Made by a program: the position numbers and the translations under genes
Part shown: in pieces, positions 1 through 6,905 of the stretch
Numbering within the stretch: the stretch's first letter is position 1
Layout: the number at the start of each line of letters is the position of its first letter
Origin: Pseudomonadota bacterium
Lineage (GTDB): Bacteria; Bdellovibrionota; Bacteriovoracia; Bacteriovoracales; Bacteriovoracaceae
Direction: 5' to 3'
DNA length: 9,575 nucleotides
NCBI GenBank assembly: GCA_021299675.1
Contig: JAJTIF010000253.1
Location: 1 to 9,575 of the forward strand
Notes under the pieces: generated by a model
What the model was told of the DNA's origin: nothing
Database searches by the model: none
The model's input: only the letters and a program-made list of their open reading frames with translations

Positions 1-574
1 GACGCAGAGATCCTTCATCGGTTCCGAGGCGCGCGGCCATGGCGGGCAGGTACCAGACCGGCTCGATCGCCACTTTTGTGACTTTCACATCTTTGTTGGC
101 CAGCACCACTTTCCCGTCCATCTTCAAGCGACCCTTGTCAATCGCCTCGTGAATCTCATGCAACTGCAGGTGCGCTTGCGTGACAGCGATCGAGGGACGA
201 ATGTCATAACCCTTCTCGAAGAGATCTTTAAAATGAATCTGAGGATCCAGACCCCAGGGGTCAAGGGAGACAATTTTTGTCGAGTCATTCCACGAGGGAT
301 AAGGCCCGATCTTGACGGGAGAAAAAGTGTTATTCAAATCCGGCTTGTGGCTGGGCTTGTACTTTCCGCTCGCAATCGAGAGAGCACGAAAGACGGCGTA
401 GGAGCCGGAGTGTGAGCCAATGGCATTACGCGCGCGAGGATTGGTATTACTGGCGACGACCGGACCACGCTTATTAGGATCAGAATTCCCCCAATCCAGC
501 GGGAGCGACTCCGGGTACTTAAGATTTGAGTGGGTCGCGAGAACGATGTGTTCAGAACGTTTCGTGTTTTCCAT
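1..574 (-). CDS. GTP cyclohydrolase II-like protein (Urc1/RibA-related), N-terminal part, cut by window edge
   Basis: The minus-strand frame is open from an ATG at 574 to the left edge, giving the first 191 residues; the C-terminal part is outside. The visible part contains GPVVASNTNPRARNAIG, then SHSGSYAVFRALSIASG, KPDLNNTFSPVKIGPYP and a YDIRPSIAVTQAHLQ block. From memory this matches the roughly 190-residue N-terminal domain (GTP_CH_N type) that precedes the RibA-like GTP cyclohydrolase II domain in bacterial and fungal Urc1-type proteins. Such proteins are linked to the URC uracil-degradation route, whereas ordinary RibA opens GTP for riboflavin synthesis. The catalytic zinc-binding RibA domain lies beyond the edge, so activity cannot be judged. 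AAGGA at 580-584 overlaps the stop codon of mmsA and sits 5 nt before the ATG, so the two genes are very probably one transcript. An alternative is a riboflavin-pathway paralogue. Confidence 0.75.
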   Translation of the reverse strand, partial: MENTKRSEHIVLATHSNLKYPESLPLDWGNSDPNKRGPVVASNTNPRARNAIGSHSGSYAVFRALSIASGKYKPSHKPDLNNTFSPVKIGPYPSWNDSTKIVSLDPWGLDPQIHFKDLFEKGYDIRPSIAVTQAHLQLHEIHEAIDKGRLKMDGKVVLANKDVKVTKVAIEPVWYLPAMAARLGTDEGSLR

Positions 575-582
575 ATGTATCC

Positions 583-2055
583 TTATGACATCCAATTATT
601 ATCGTTTTGTTTTTCCCATTTGGAGGTGACCTTCTTCACGTCACTCCAAAAATCCAAGCTATGCACACCGGTGATGTCACCGTGTCCAAACTTCGAGGCA
701 TTGATGCCGCCAAACGAGAAAGGCTCCCGTGGCACCGGCACCCCCACGTTCACACCTACCATGCCCGCGCGCGCTTCACGCGTGACACGATCGGCAAGGG
801 CCCCGTTACTCGTGAAGACGGAACAGGCGTTACCGTATTCACTGGTGGCCTGAATCGCGAGTGCTTCCGTGAGGTCTTTACAGCGAATAATCGAGATGAT
901 CGGTCCAAAGAGCTCCACCTTGTGGGCTTCGCTTCCGGGTTTCACATGATCGATGATCGTGGGCGCAAGCCAGTTGCCCCCTTCAAGACCCTCGGGGGCT
1001 TTGGTTTTACGACCATCTAAAATCAGCTTCGCTCCGGCTTTTTCGGCGCGATCAATGGCAGCGTGCAAAAATTCCACTTGGGCTTTGGTGATGATCGCTC
1101 CCATCTCATGCGAGAGACGAAGAGAGCTGGCTCGTTCGACGATTTTTTGAATGTGCTTCTCTACATCTCCCACCGCCAAGAGCACGGAAGCGGCCATGCA
1201 TCGCTGGCCTGCACAGCCCGTGAAGGAGTCAGAGATCCCCACGCCGGCAAGCTCCGGGTTCGCATCTGGTAAGAGCACAATGTGATTTTTAGCTCCGCCC
1301 AGACACAGGGCACGTTTGCCCAGACTTGTCGTGCGGTTGTAGACGAGTTTGGCGATTTTAGTTGAGCCCACAAATCCCACGGCCCGCACGGTCTCAGAGT
1401 CGATGACAGTGTTTACCGTGTTTTCTCCTCCGTGCAGAACAGTGAGGAGTCCTGCGGGAAGGCCCGCTTCTTTGAGTGCATTGGCGATCATGATCGAGGT
1501 GAGCGGTGTTTTGTCTGAGGGCTTCCAGATGTAGGCGTTCCCAAGACCCAAAGCGATGGGGATAGTCCACATCGGCACCATGGCAGGGAAATTAAATGGT
1601 GTGATCGAGGCCACAACGCCCAGAGGTTCACGGCGATATTCACAAGTGACGCCTCTGGAGACTTCAACCTTTCCACCCAGATCAAGGTTTTGCATGGAAA
1701 GCGCAAACTCCAAGACCTCAATTCCTTTCATGAGCCCAGCGCGGCCTTCATCAAACGTTTTTCCAGATTCGCTCGCCTTCACATGGGTGATGGCGTCGAT
1801 GTCTCTGAGGAGAATGTTTCTGAGATCGAAGAGCACTTTCGCGCGCTCTTTCATAGGAGTGCGGGCCCAATCACGTTGCGCCTCTTGCGCTTTGGTGATG
1901 GCGATCTTAACTTGCGCGACAGATGGAAGGGATACACTGCCGATTTTGGTGCCGCTGTAGGGAGAGAAAATCTCCTGCACACCAGCCTCGCCTTTCACCC
2001 ACTCACCACCAATAAAATTGTGTCCCTCAAGGTTTTGAGGAAGCTTCACTTTCAT
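583..2055 (-). CDS. mmsA: CoA-acylating methylmalonate/malonate-semialdehyde dehydrogenase
   Basis: Predicted cytoplasmic NAD- and CoA-dependent enzyme of the aldehyde dehydrogenase superfamily, oxidising (methyl)malonate semialdehyde to propionyl- or acetyl-CoA with loss of CO2. The 490-residue length fits the family (about 490-500). Visible landmarks are FNFPAM (154-159) and WKPSD (177-181) of the nucleotide fold, GFVGSTKIAK (227-236), GGAKNH (253-258), AGQRCMA with catalytic Cys286, and ELFGP (381-385). GGAKNH, where hydrolytic ALDHs have an ELGG motif with the general-base Glu, is characteristic of the CoA-dependent MMSDH branch. The frame extends upstream to 2160, but that would overlap gloA. 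The ATG at 2055 has AAAGGA 5 nt upstream (2061-2066) and gives a normal N-terminus. It leads an operon with the GTP cyclohydrolase II-like gene 8 nt downstream. The natural substrate (valine, inositol, beta-alanine or uracil route) is not shown by sequence. Confidence 0.9.
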   Translation of the reverse strand: MKVKLPQNLEGHNFIGGEWVKGEAGVQEIFSPYSGTKIGSVSLPSVAQVKIAITKAQEAQRDWARTPMKERAKVLFDLRNILLRDIDAITHVKASESGKTFDEGRAGLMKGIEVLEFALSMQNLDLGGKVEVSRGVTCEYRREPLGVVASITPFNFPAMVPMWTIPIALGLGNAYIWKPSDKTPLTSIMIANALKEAGLPAGLLTVLHGGENTVNTVIDSETVRAVGFVGSTKIAKLVYNRTTSLGKRALCLGGAKNHIVLLPDANPELAGVGISDSFTGCAGQRCMAASVLLAVGDVEKHIQKIVERASSLRLSHEMGAIITKAQVEFLHAAIDRAEKAGAKLILDGRKTKAPEGLEGGNWLAPTIIDHVKPGSEAHKVELFGPIISIIRCKDLTEALAIQATSEYGNACSVFTSNGALADRVTREARAGMVGVNVGVPVPREPFSFGGINASKFGHGDITGVHSLDFWSDVKKVTSKWEKQNDNNWMS

Positions 2056-2145
2056 AAATTTCCTTTGAGAAAATGCAAAAGAAAACGGTAGTATAACTAC
2101 TTGTGACCGACATGGATCAGTGCAGTAGAAATAAAGGATTAAGTT
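2056..2145. promoter_or_regulatory. Divergent intergenic region between mmsA and gloA, weak promoter candidate
   Basis: These 90 bp separate the divergent starts of mmsA and gloA and must hold promoters or leader elements for both. Toward gloA, TTGAGA (2065-2070), an 18-nt spacer and TAGTAT (2089-2094) is a weak sigma70-like pair; TATAAC (2092-2097) is an alternative -10. gloA has AAAGGA at 2133-2138, 7 nt before its ATG. No clear operator palindrome is seen. The promoter assignment is a guess from consensus only. Confidence 0.3.
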
Positions 2146-2562
2146 ATGGAATTCCTTCACACAATGCTTAGAGTCAAAGATTTAGAGGCTGCACTGAAAT
2201 TCTGGGAGCTCTTGGGGCTTAAGGTTTTACGCCGCAAAGACTACGAGCAGGGTCGCTTCACGCTGGTTTTTCTGGCCACCCATGAGGGCGCGCCGGAGAT
2301 TGAACTGACCCATAACTGGGATCAAACAGACGACTACACCTTTGGCCGCAACTTCGGTCACCTGGCCTTTAGTGTCGAGAATATTTATGAGACCTGCGCG
2401 CGTTTAGAAAAAAGTGGCATCACCATTTTGCGTCCTCCCCGCGATGGACACATGGCCTTCATCAAATCCCCCGACAATCAATCGGTAGAACTCTTGCAAA
2501 AAGGCAACCGTCTCACTCCTCAGGAGCCGTGGCTGAGTCGCGAGAATGTCGGAAGTTGGTGA
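2146..2562 (+). CDS. gloA: Lactoylglutathione lyase (glyoxalase I)
   Basis: Cytoplasmic metalloenzyme isomerising the methylglyoxal-glutathione hemithioacetal to S-lactoylglutathione. The 138-residue length is close to E. coli GloA (about 135), and the N-terminus has the same LHTMLRV opening. The four metal ligands of the family are all present: His5, Glu53 (EIELTHNW), His72 (FGHLAFS) and Glu115 (SVELLQ). The double beta-alpha-beta-beta-beta fold is therefore complete and the enzyme is predicted active. The start is supported by AAAGGA 7 nt upstream. Codons 91 to the stop (2416-2562), including the Glu115 ligand, lie in a 147-bp segment repeated at 7568-7714. This gene is therefore probably a chimera: native 5' part joined to a 3' part delivered with, or rearranged by, the island that begins right after its stop codon. 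It has no island gene in operon with it; the next gene starts 166 nt downstream in AT-rich DNA. Confidence 0.9.
   Translation: MEFLHTMLRVKDLEAALKFWELLGLKVLRRKDYEQGRFTLVFLATHEGAPEIELTHNWDQTDDYTFGRNFGHLAFSVENIYETCARLEKSGITILRPPRDGHMAFIKSPDNQSVELLQKGNRLTPQEPWLSRENVGSW
2416..2562 (+). repeat. Left copy of 147-bp direct repeat (3' end of gloA)
   Basis: Aligns without gaps to 7568-7714 at a constant offset of 5152. There are 7 mismatches, at 2449, 2460, 2511, 2548, 2550, 2553 and 2556, so 140/147 are identical. Identity stops abruptly on both sides: 2415 t against 7567 g on the left, and directly after the gloA stop codon on the right. This copy completes gloA from codon 91 to its stop. Its last 50 bp also carry, on the minus strand, an unused version of the C-terminal tail of the exonuclease gene that overlaps the right copy. 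Confidence 0.95.
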
Positions 2563-2679
2563 AATTCCATTATTCATTTTTTTTAACCGCAAATTTACAA
2601 AACTTAGAAAAAACGACAATCTCTATCCGCAACTCCGGTCATCCTATAAGTTGCAATATCAAATACTAAGATATACGGT

Positions 2680-2695
2680 TATTCCAATTGAACTA
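2680..2695. promoter_or_regulatory. Degenerate copy of the island operator-like inverted repeat
   Basis: TATTCCAATTGAACTA has a perfect left arm TATTC and a 3/5 right arm (AACTA against GAATA) around CAATTG. Its left context ACGGTTATTCCAAT resembles the site at 5883 (ACGGTATTCCAAT). It lies 32 nt before the start of the hydrolase-regulator operon, within the 165-nt leader region 2563-2727. That region otherwise shows only a TTGCAA (2651-2656) and TATACG (2672-2677) pair with a short 15-nt spacer. It is likely a weaker or diverged binding site of the same regulator. Confidence 0.4.
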
Positions 2696-2727
2696 ATTTA
2701 GACCAGCGACAGAGGTCAAAGAGACGA

Positions 2728-3546
2728 ATGGAACCAACGAATCTAATTTTTTTACACGGTGGGCCTGGCTTCAATTCAAATCCTGAGGCTCATCTTATGG
2801 GTCCCTATCTACAACAATTGGGTCATGAAACTTTTTTCTGGAACGAACCATCAGTACTTCGTCCAGGGCAAGATTTTTTTGATTCTAGTTCACCTTTCCT
2901 AGGCAATGTGAAGAGTGCAGAAAAATTTATTTATCAAACTCGAAAAAACCACTCACCTCATTTAGGCAAGATCACAGTTATGGCACACTCGTTTAGTGTG
3001 CACTACGTCTACGAAATCCTGACGAAATTTGATACGCAAATTGATGAACTCATACTCTTTGCACCGGCTTTTGATATCCATACGGCGGACCTTAACATCT
3101 TCCAGCTGGCGGCGGAAGGACTTAAATCCCAAGGAGTCATAGAAAAAAGCCGTCAACTAACAGAAGCGATCTCTCAGCTTCAGGATGGGTTCGATGATCA
3201 CAAATACAACTCATTCCTTCTCGCCGCTGAGTATGGATCGCTGTTTACTCACTACTGGAAGAACCAAGAACTCATGCAGAGGTACTTCTCTTTCCTCGGT
3301 AACGAATTCTCGTTCGACCTAACTGGGATGCTCCAGTCAAGGCAAGCTATGCCGCAAACGTTTACGATGCTAACGAGAAAGATAGAGATACCCACAAAGA
3401 TCTATTTCGGATCAGAGGATCCAGTCACCAAGCCCAGCGAACAGCTGAAAAGAGTCGGCGATTATTTTCAAGACCCAGAGATAATAGTTTTAGAGAACTG
3501 TCGTCACTTCCCTCACCTAGAACAAATGGAAGAGATTTTTAACTAG
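2728..3546 (+). CDS. Alpha/beta-hydrolase, first gene of island operon
   Basis: Predicted soluble serine hydrolase of 272 residues, a usual length for a single-domain alpha/beta-hydrolase. HGGPG at 10-14 is the oxyanion-hole motif common in the family. The nucleophile elbow is MAHSFSVHY with Ser88, an A-H-S-F-S variant of G-x-S-x-G. The acid is probably Asp231 (FGSEDPVTKP) and the base His260 (CRHFPHLEQ); a helical lid lies roughly at 115-215. No signal peptide is seen, so it acts in the cytoplasm. The substrate cannot be read from the sequence; ester, amide or lactone cleavage are all possible. The start is moderately supported: AGAGG at 2711-2715 is 12 nt upstream and may be partly sequestered in a small stem-loop (2697-2720). 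The stop is 1 nt before the next gene, so the two are probably translationally coupled. Association with regulators and an acyltransferase hints that it processes the cassette's small molecule, which is inference. Confidence 0.75.
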   Translation: MEPTNLIFLHGGPGFNSNPEAHLMGPYLQQLGHETFFWNEPSVLRPGQDFFDSSSPFLGNVKSAEKFIYQTRKNHSPHLGKITVMAHSFSVHYVYEILTKFDTQIDELILFAPAFDIHTADLNIFQLAAEGLKSQGVIEKSRQLTEAISQLQDGFDDHKYNSFLLAAEYGSLFTHYWKNQELMQRYFSFLGNEFSFDLTGMLQSRQAMPQTFTMLTRKIEIPTKIYFGSEDPVTKPSEQLKRVGDYFQDPEIIVLENCRHFPHLEQMEEIFN

Positions 3547-3547
3547 T

Positions 3548-4294
3548 ATGAACTATGACTTCACCGAAGGGACACTCATTCTCGCACTCAGACGACTCTA
3601 CGGCTATTCGCAGATAGAATTTTGTGATTTTCTTGGGTACTCTCAGTCGACGATCTCAAAGATCGAAAACCAAACGCTAAGCCCAGATATCAGCTTTGTC
3701 GTATCCATGGCCCGAAAACTCAATATCGACATGAACATCTTCAAACTCGGTTTTATCCCAAAAATCCCGACGTACTTACTTCAGAATAAGAAGAATGCCT
3801 TTTTAAATCACTCCTACCTTCGTGATGGTTACTTCCCATCGAAAACAGCCTATTTCTTCTTGGAACTTATCAATCAAAACTTTAAGATCGATGCCTACAG
3901 GGCGATCGGAATTCCGAGAGAATACTTCGTCTTCTCTGAGCTCAAGTTTAACCTCTCAATTTTCAAAAACATCCTCGCGCACGTCGAAGAGAAAGATATC
4001 ATCGAGGTTCTCGAAGCCGCAAAGACAAAGGCGGTGCCGCTGCTAGCAGAGGACAGCTTTAAGGATTGCATTCTTGACCTACACATGGTTAGCATCGGCA
4101 ACATCCTCCGACAAGAGAACTACTGTGACATCTCTCTTGACTTTAACTTTCCTCCGGGTGATTCCCCCCGTCTCAATGAGTACTACCAACATGTGATTGC
4201 CTTCCACATTCTGCAAAACCTTAACATCAACGTTAAAGTCATCAGGGCAAAAAAACACACCGCAGACTTCGTCTTGAGGCTTTATGCAGGTTGA
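3548..4294 (+). CDS. XRE-family helix-turn-helix regulator with C-terminal sensor-like domain
   Basis: DNA-binding protein of 248 residues. Residues about 8-66 form a Cro/CI-type helix-turn-helix: LILALRRLYGYSQIEF, then the turn and recognition helix around YSQSTISKIENQTLSP, then FVVSMARKLNID. The remaining roughly 180 residues are not a standard CI dimerisation or peptidase domain; no catalytic motif is seen. They share block order with the next protein (AIGIPREYFV..., a central helix block, and a C-terminal LNINVKVIRAKKHTADF strand pattern). No transmembrane segment or signal peptide is present. It begins 1 nt after the hydrolase stop, with GGAAGAG at 3529-3535 as a possible ribosome site, and overlaps the next gene by 11 nt, so the three genes form one operon. 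It is the best candidate in the window to bind the TATTC-N6-GAATA sites, which is untested inference. Confidence 0.75.
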   Translation: MNYDFTEGTLILALRRLYGYSQIEFCDFLGYSQSTISKIENQTLSPDISFVVSMARKLNIDMNIFKLGFIPKIPTYLLQNKKNAFLNHSYLRDGYFPSKTAYFFLELINQNFKIDAYRAIGIPREYFVFSELKFNLSIFKNILAHVEEKDIIEVLEAAKTKAVPLLAEDSFKDCILDLHMVSIGNILRQENYCDISLDFNFPPGDSPRLNEYYQHVIAFHILQNLNINVKVIRAKKHTADFVLRLYAG

Positions 4295-5156
4295 GGATTG
4301 GAAGTGGGACCTGTTAGAAGAGATGTCTCGCAGACTAGGTCCTCGCAAGGACATCATCCAGGATATCTTCTCAACCAATTACCAAGATATCTTGGCAAGA
4401 AGTTTCTCAGAATCGAAGACTGAGGCCATTGCAAAAAGACTGAAGCTACCTGTTGAAAAGCTAGGCTTAGACCCCATCGACTGGGACGCAGTCGTTTCTG
4501 ACTACGTTCATAAGGAATACAAGGTGCCAGGGGAGTATGTGTGCTTTGCTGGGACACATATGAGCACGATCCGGAGCTTTATTCAGTTTTTCGAGTCAAG
4601 ATTCTCCAGCTTTGCGACTCAATCTCTGCTCCAGCGACTAGACATTCATCAGGATGTTTTGCTGAATGATGGAATTAAACTAAATAACAATTACCTAAAT
4701 AGAATGCTCCACATGATGTCAGAAGATTATGGTTTTGGAAAAGATGATTTTAACGTCATGAGCTTGGTCACCCATCGATTCACTGCCAGAAACAGCGTTC
4801 TCAGACTAGTCTCCAGTTGCCGCACAGATAGAGAAATTCTTGAAGTTATGGTTTCGAACGCAACGAGATACGAGTTAAACAATACCTATTCAGTAGAGCA
4901 TGACGAGGAACACTCGACGATTATCTCTGTTAGTCGCCATCCGGTATTAGCATCAATGATCAATCACAACATGATGAAAGATGAACTGATTCACTTTAAG
5001 CTGGCGACGCTAAGAAACATCACTTTTCTCCTTGGCCGAACCCCATTAAAGATCAGTGCCTACGAAGTGTCTTTTCACCATGGGCACCAAATTCTAAAAG
5101 TTAAAATAAACAACACACACAAACTAAGCAGCCTTCGGGAGAACACGCCTCACTGA
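4284..5156 (+). CDS. Regulator-like protein related to the upstream XRE protein, possible ligand-binding domain
   Basis: Protein of 290 residues that I cannot place firmly. The first 65 residues can be aligned by eye with the helix-turn-helix region of the preceding protein: MSRRLGPRKDIIQDIF against ALRRLYGYSQIEFCDF, and EAIAKRLKLPVEKLGLDP against VSMARKLNIDMNIFKLGF. The recognition-helix segment is not conserved, so this looks like a degenerate or altered helix-turn-helix. Residues about 92-270 have the block pattern of the N-terminal ligand-binding domain of OruR/ArgR-type AraC regulators: LLQRLDIHQDVLLNDGIKL, LRLVSSCRTDREILEVMV and FLLGRTPLKISAYEVSF. No AraC helix-turn-helix follows. The ATG overlaps the previous gene by 11 nt and has GAGG (4276-4279) 4 nt upstream. 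The 3' end overlaps the convergent acyltransferase-like gene by 33 nt. It may pair with the upstream regulator or act as an anti-regulator; both are inference. Confidence 0.6.
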   Translation: MQVEDWKWDLLEEMSRRLGPRKDIIQDIFSTNYQDILARSFSESKTEAIAKRLKLPVEKLGLDPIDWDAVVSDYVHKEYKVPGEYVCFAGTHMSTIRSFIQFFESRFSSFATQSLLQRLDIHQDVLLNDGIKLNNNYLNRMLHMMSEDYGFGKDDFNVMSLVTHRFTARNSVLRLVSSCRTDREILEVMVSNATRYELNNTYSVEHDEEHSTIISVSRHPVLASMINHNMMKDELIHFKLATLRNITFLLGRTPLKISAYEVSFHHGHQILKVKINNTHKLSSLRENTPH

Positions 5157-5861
5157 AAAATCAATTCTATCCTCCCACAAGGCACCATATCGTTTCCCCA
5201 TATCTTTTTTGTACTCACTCAGGTTCTCGACATCGCCCCAAACAAGAATTGAATCGATGCCATTTACAAAGGGTGTAGGTGTAGGCTGCATCGGCACACC
5301 ATTCACTTCGAGGGGTTTCACTCCCCAGGTCCTAAAAAAAATGTCAGTCCCAACCTTTGGAAGGGCAAACCCCATCATCGTCGAGTAATCAAAAGTCAAA
5401 TGAGCCAAGTAATGTAGTCCCGTATAGATGTCTTTAAACAAGGGTGATGAGCCGAACCCCTTAAACACAGGATTGATTGTGAGTCCTCCAGAATACGTTA
5501 TATCTTTATCTCGCAAGAGACGTTCATGAATTATTTTCTCTAACTCCCGCTTCTGGTCAACCAAGAGAAAGTTGCCGAGATCACTTAGAGGAAAATCCGT
5601 ATTATAGTACTGGCACGTTTTGTAGGAAATTATCTTTGCACAGAGAATGGGTTCAAATGATTTTTTGTGACAAAGAATCAGATGATGACCAAAAAAATCA
5701 TGCGTCCCCACTGGTAAGAACCGGTTAGAATGCTTCGACTGATAACCACTCTTCTTCAGCTTCAGTAAGTTTACAAAGAGCTCACTCACTCTTGGATCAT
5801 CAATCTGGTCAAAAAAACTGCTAACGACCACAACCTGCAAATCACTCAAATTAAAATCCAT
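5124..5861 (-). CDS. GNAT-fold-like protein, candidate N-acyltransferase
   Basis: A 245-residue soluble protein of uncertain family. The layout resembles GNAT-fold acyltransferases, including the N-acyl amino acid synthase and autoinducer synthase branches. An N-terminal part ends in a strand pair (HHLILCHKKSFEPILCAKIIS, about 59-79). A strand ITYSGGLTIN (121-130) is followed by VFKGFGSS (132-139), in the place of the acyl-CoA pyrophosphate loop, then a helix (LFKDIYTGLHYLA), and a late strand-turn FFRTWGVKPL (175-184) like the usual terminal KLGF turn. No diagnostic catalytic residue can be named. An in-frame GTG at 5873 is possible, but the ATG at 5861 has GGAGG 5 nt upstream and is preferred. 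It is convergent with the regulator operon (33-nt overlap) and divergent from the methyltransferase gene. A perfect TATTC-N6-GAATA site lies 21 nt before its start, suggesting control in common with the kinase gene. Confidence 0.5.
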   Translation of the reverse strand: MDFNLSDLQVVVVSSFFDQIDDPRVSELFVNLLKLKKSGYQSKHSNRFLPVGTHDFFGHHLILCHKKSFEPILCAKIISYKTCQYYNTDFPLSDLGNFLLVDQKRELEKIIHERLLRDKDITYSGGLTINPVFKGFGSSPLFKDIYTGLHYLAHLTFDYSTMMGFALPKVGTDIFFRTWGVKPLEVNGVPMQPTPTPFVNGIDSILVWGDVENLSEYKKDMGKRYGALWEDRIDFSVRRVLPKAA

Positions 5862-5867
5862 CCTCTC

Positions 5868-5872
5868 CTCCA
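5868..5872 (-). promoter_or_regulatory. Shine-Dalgarno GGAGG that sets the acyltransferase-like start
   Basis: GGAGG on the minus strand ends 6 bases before the ATG at 5861 (spacer AGAGG). An upstream in-frame GTG at 5871-5873 overlaps this motif and would have no ribosome site in the right place, so the start is placed at 5861. Confidence 0.65.
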
Positions 5873-5882
5873 CTGTTTACGG

Positions 5883-5898
5883 TATTCCAATAAGAATA
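5883..5898. promoter_or_regulatory. Operator-like inverted repeat TATTC-N6-GAATA between divergent genes
   Basis: TATTCCAATAAGAATA has perfect 5-bp arms around CAATAA. It lies in the 137-bp divergent intergenic region 5862-5998, 21 nt upstream of the acyltransferase-like start and 100 nt upstream of the methyltransferase start. It could overlap a -10 element of the minus-strand gene (TATTCT on that strand), which would suit repression. Sites of the same form lie at 6906-6921 and, degenerate, at 2680-2695. Confidence 0.55.
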
Positions 5899-5998
5899 TC
5901 GGAAAAGGCAGAAAGAACTTTAGATCCATTTTTTATTATAAGTAGGTTCATGAAAAACGATTTGAGTCCGATACGAATCAAAAAAAAGGAGTGCGCCA

Positions 5999-6820
5999 AT
6001 GAAAGTGACCTACAAACTAGATAATCAAAGTGAAGGGAGAAGACTTGAGGAACAGTCTGCAAATAAGAACTATTCGCTCAGGGATGAGTTCTCAAGTGTC
6101 GGTGTACAGATAAATGCGCAGGAGCGCGTTTTAGATGCAGGATGCGGGACCGGATTACTTTCAAGGTTTTTAATTGACCACTTTTGTCAGGAGCATTTTA
6201 CAATCGATGCGATAGATATTACAGAGAACCTATTGAGCTTTGCAAAGCAGGAATCCGCAAAAAATGACCAGTACAGGCATAGAATTACTTACATGAACAA
6301 GAGTATCACCGAGCTTTGTGATCAGAAGAAATATCACAAAATCTTCTCGAGGTTTGTTTTTCAACACATCCCTGACAGAAAGCTGAAGACACTTGCGCTT
6401 AAAAAGCTCTGGGACTCCCTGTTGCCCGGGGGAAAAATGTATATTATCGACTGTTTTGGCTTCTTCTCTCATCTCGACACACCAAACACCTGGTTACTCG
6501 AGAAAATAGGACATGTGGAAAATAGCATCCCGATTGATATGAACGTTGGACCAAAGCTTAGAGGGATGCTAATTGACGCTGGGGTTCCATTTGAATGCAT
6601 TCAAACAAGAACTCTGCCATTTTACTTTGACACTCTTGAACAGAGAGAAGCAGAGGCCAGCCTCTGGAAGCAGCGCTTTCAAAATGCAAATCCTCTTCTC
6701 GTAGAAGCATTAGGGGAACTCGTCGCGAAGCGTTTCGTAGCAGAGTACATCAAGGAGTTCCTAGATCCCCGCACATATATATATGCTCAAAAGTTCATTC
6801 TAACTATCTCCAAGCCTTAA
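5999..6820 (+). CDS. Class I SAM-dependent methyltransferase
   Basis: Predicted cytoplasmic methyltransferase of 273 residues with the Rossmann-like class I fold. Motif I is VLDAGCGTG (44-52), followed by FTIDAIDIT (67-75) with the acidic residue that binds the ribose of S-adenosylmethionine. A motif II-like SRFVFQHIPD lies at 117-126, and LLPGGKMYIID (141-151) is motif III. The C-terminal 120 residues carry no known substrate-specific signature, so the acceptor (small molecule, lipid or protein) is unknown; the UbiE/Methyltransf_11-25 type usually acts on small molecules. AAGGAG at 5986-5991 lies 7 nt before the ATG and supports the start. It is divergent from the acyltransferase-like gene. 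A strong hairpin (6847-6883) follows its stop before the kinase gene, so the two + strand genes may be transcribed separately. Confidence 0.8.
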   Translation: MKVTYKLDNQSEGRRLEEQSANKNYSLRDEFSSVGVQINAQERVLDAGCGTGLLSRFLIDHFCQEHFTIDAIDITENLLSFAKQESAKNDQYRHRITYMNKSITELCDQKKYHKIFSRFVFQHIPDRKLKTLALKKLWDSLLPGGKMYIIDCFGFFSHLDTPNTWLLEKIGHVENSIPIDMNVGPKLRGMLIDAGVPFECIQTRTLPFYFDTLEQREAEASLWKQRFQNANPLLVEALGELVAKRFVAEYIKEFLDPRTYIYAQKFILTISKP

Positions 6821-6846
6821 CAGTTAAAGCCACTTAACAACTAGTA

Positions 6847-6883
6847 CGTGCGCAGCAATAAAATATGATATTGCCTGCGCACG
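6847..6883. other. Strong hairpin between methyltransferase and kinase genes
   Basis: Left arm 6847-6860 (CGTGCGCAGCAATA) pairs with 6869-6883: 14 base pairs with a single bulged C at 6874 and an 8-nt loop (6861-6868). It starts 26 nt after the methyltransferase stop and is GC-rich at its base. No T-tract follows on either strand, so it is not a canonical intrinsic terminator. A Rho-independent-like stop, a transcript-stabilising element or a DNA-level operator are all possible. Confidence 0.55.
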
Positions 6884-6905
6884 CATAATCTGCAAATATG
6901 CCAAT

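Noticed and set aside
607..1020. Long plus-strand frames inside mmsA (for example 607-1020, 1556-1960, 1690-2091) and inside the nuclease gene (8034-8435).
   Set aside because: They are shadows opposite well-supported coding genes, with no family resemblance or ribosome sites.
2056..2160. 35-residue N-terminal extension of mmsA starting at 2160.
   Set aside because: It would overlap the gloA start, has no ribosome site, and adds sequence absent from the family; the ATG at 2055 has AAAGGA at the right distance.
6847..6883. Canonical Rho-independent terminator after the methyltransferase.
   Set aside because: The stem is strong, but neither strand has a T-run after it, so it is listed only as a hairpin of unknown role.
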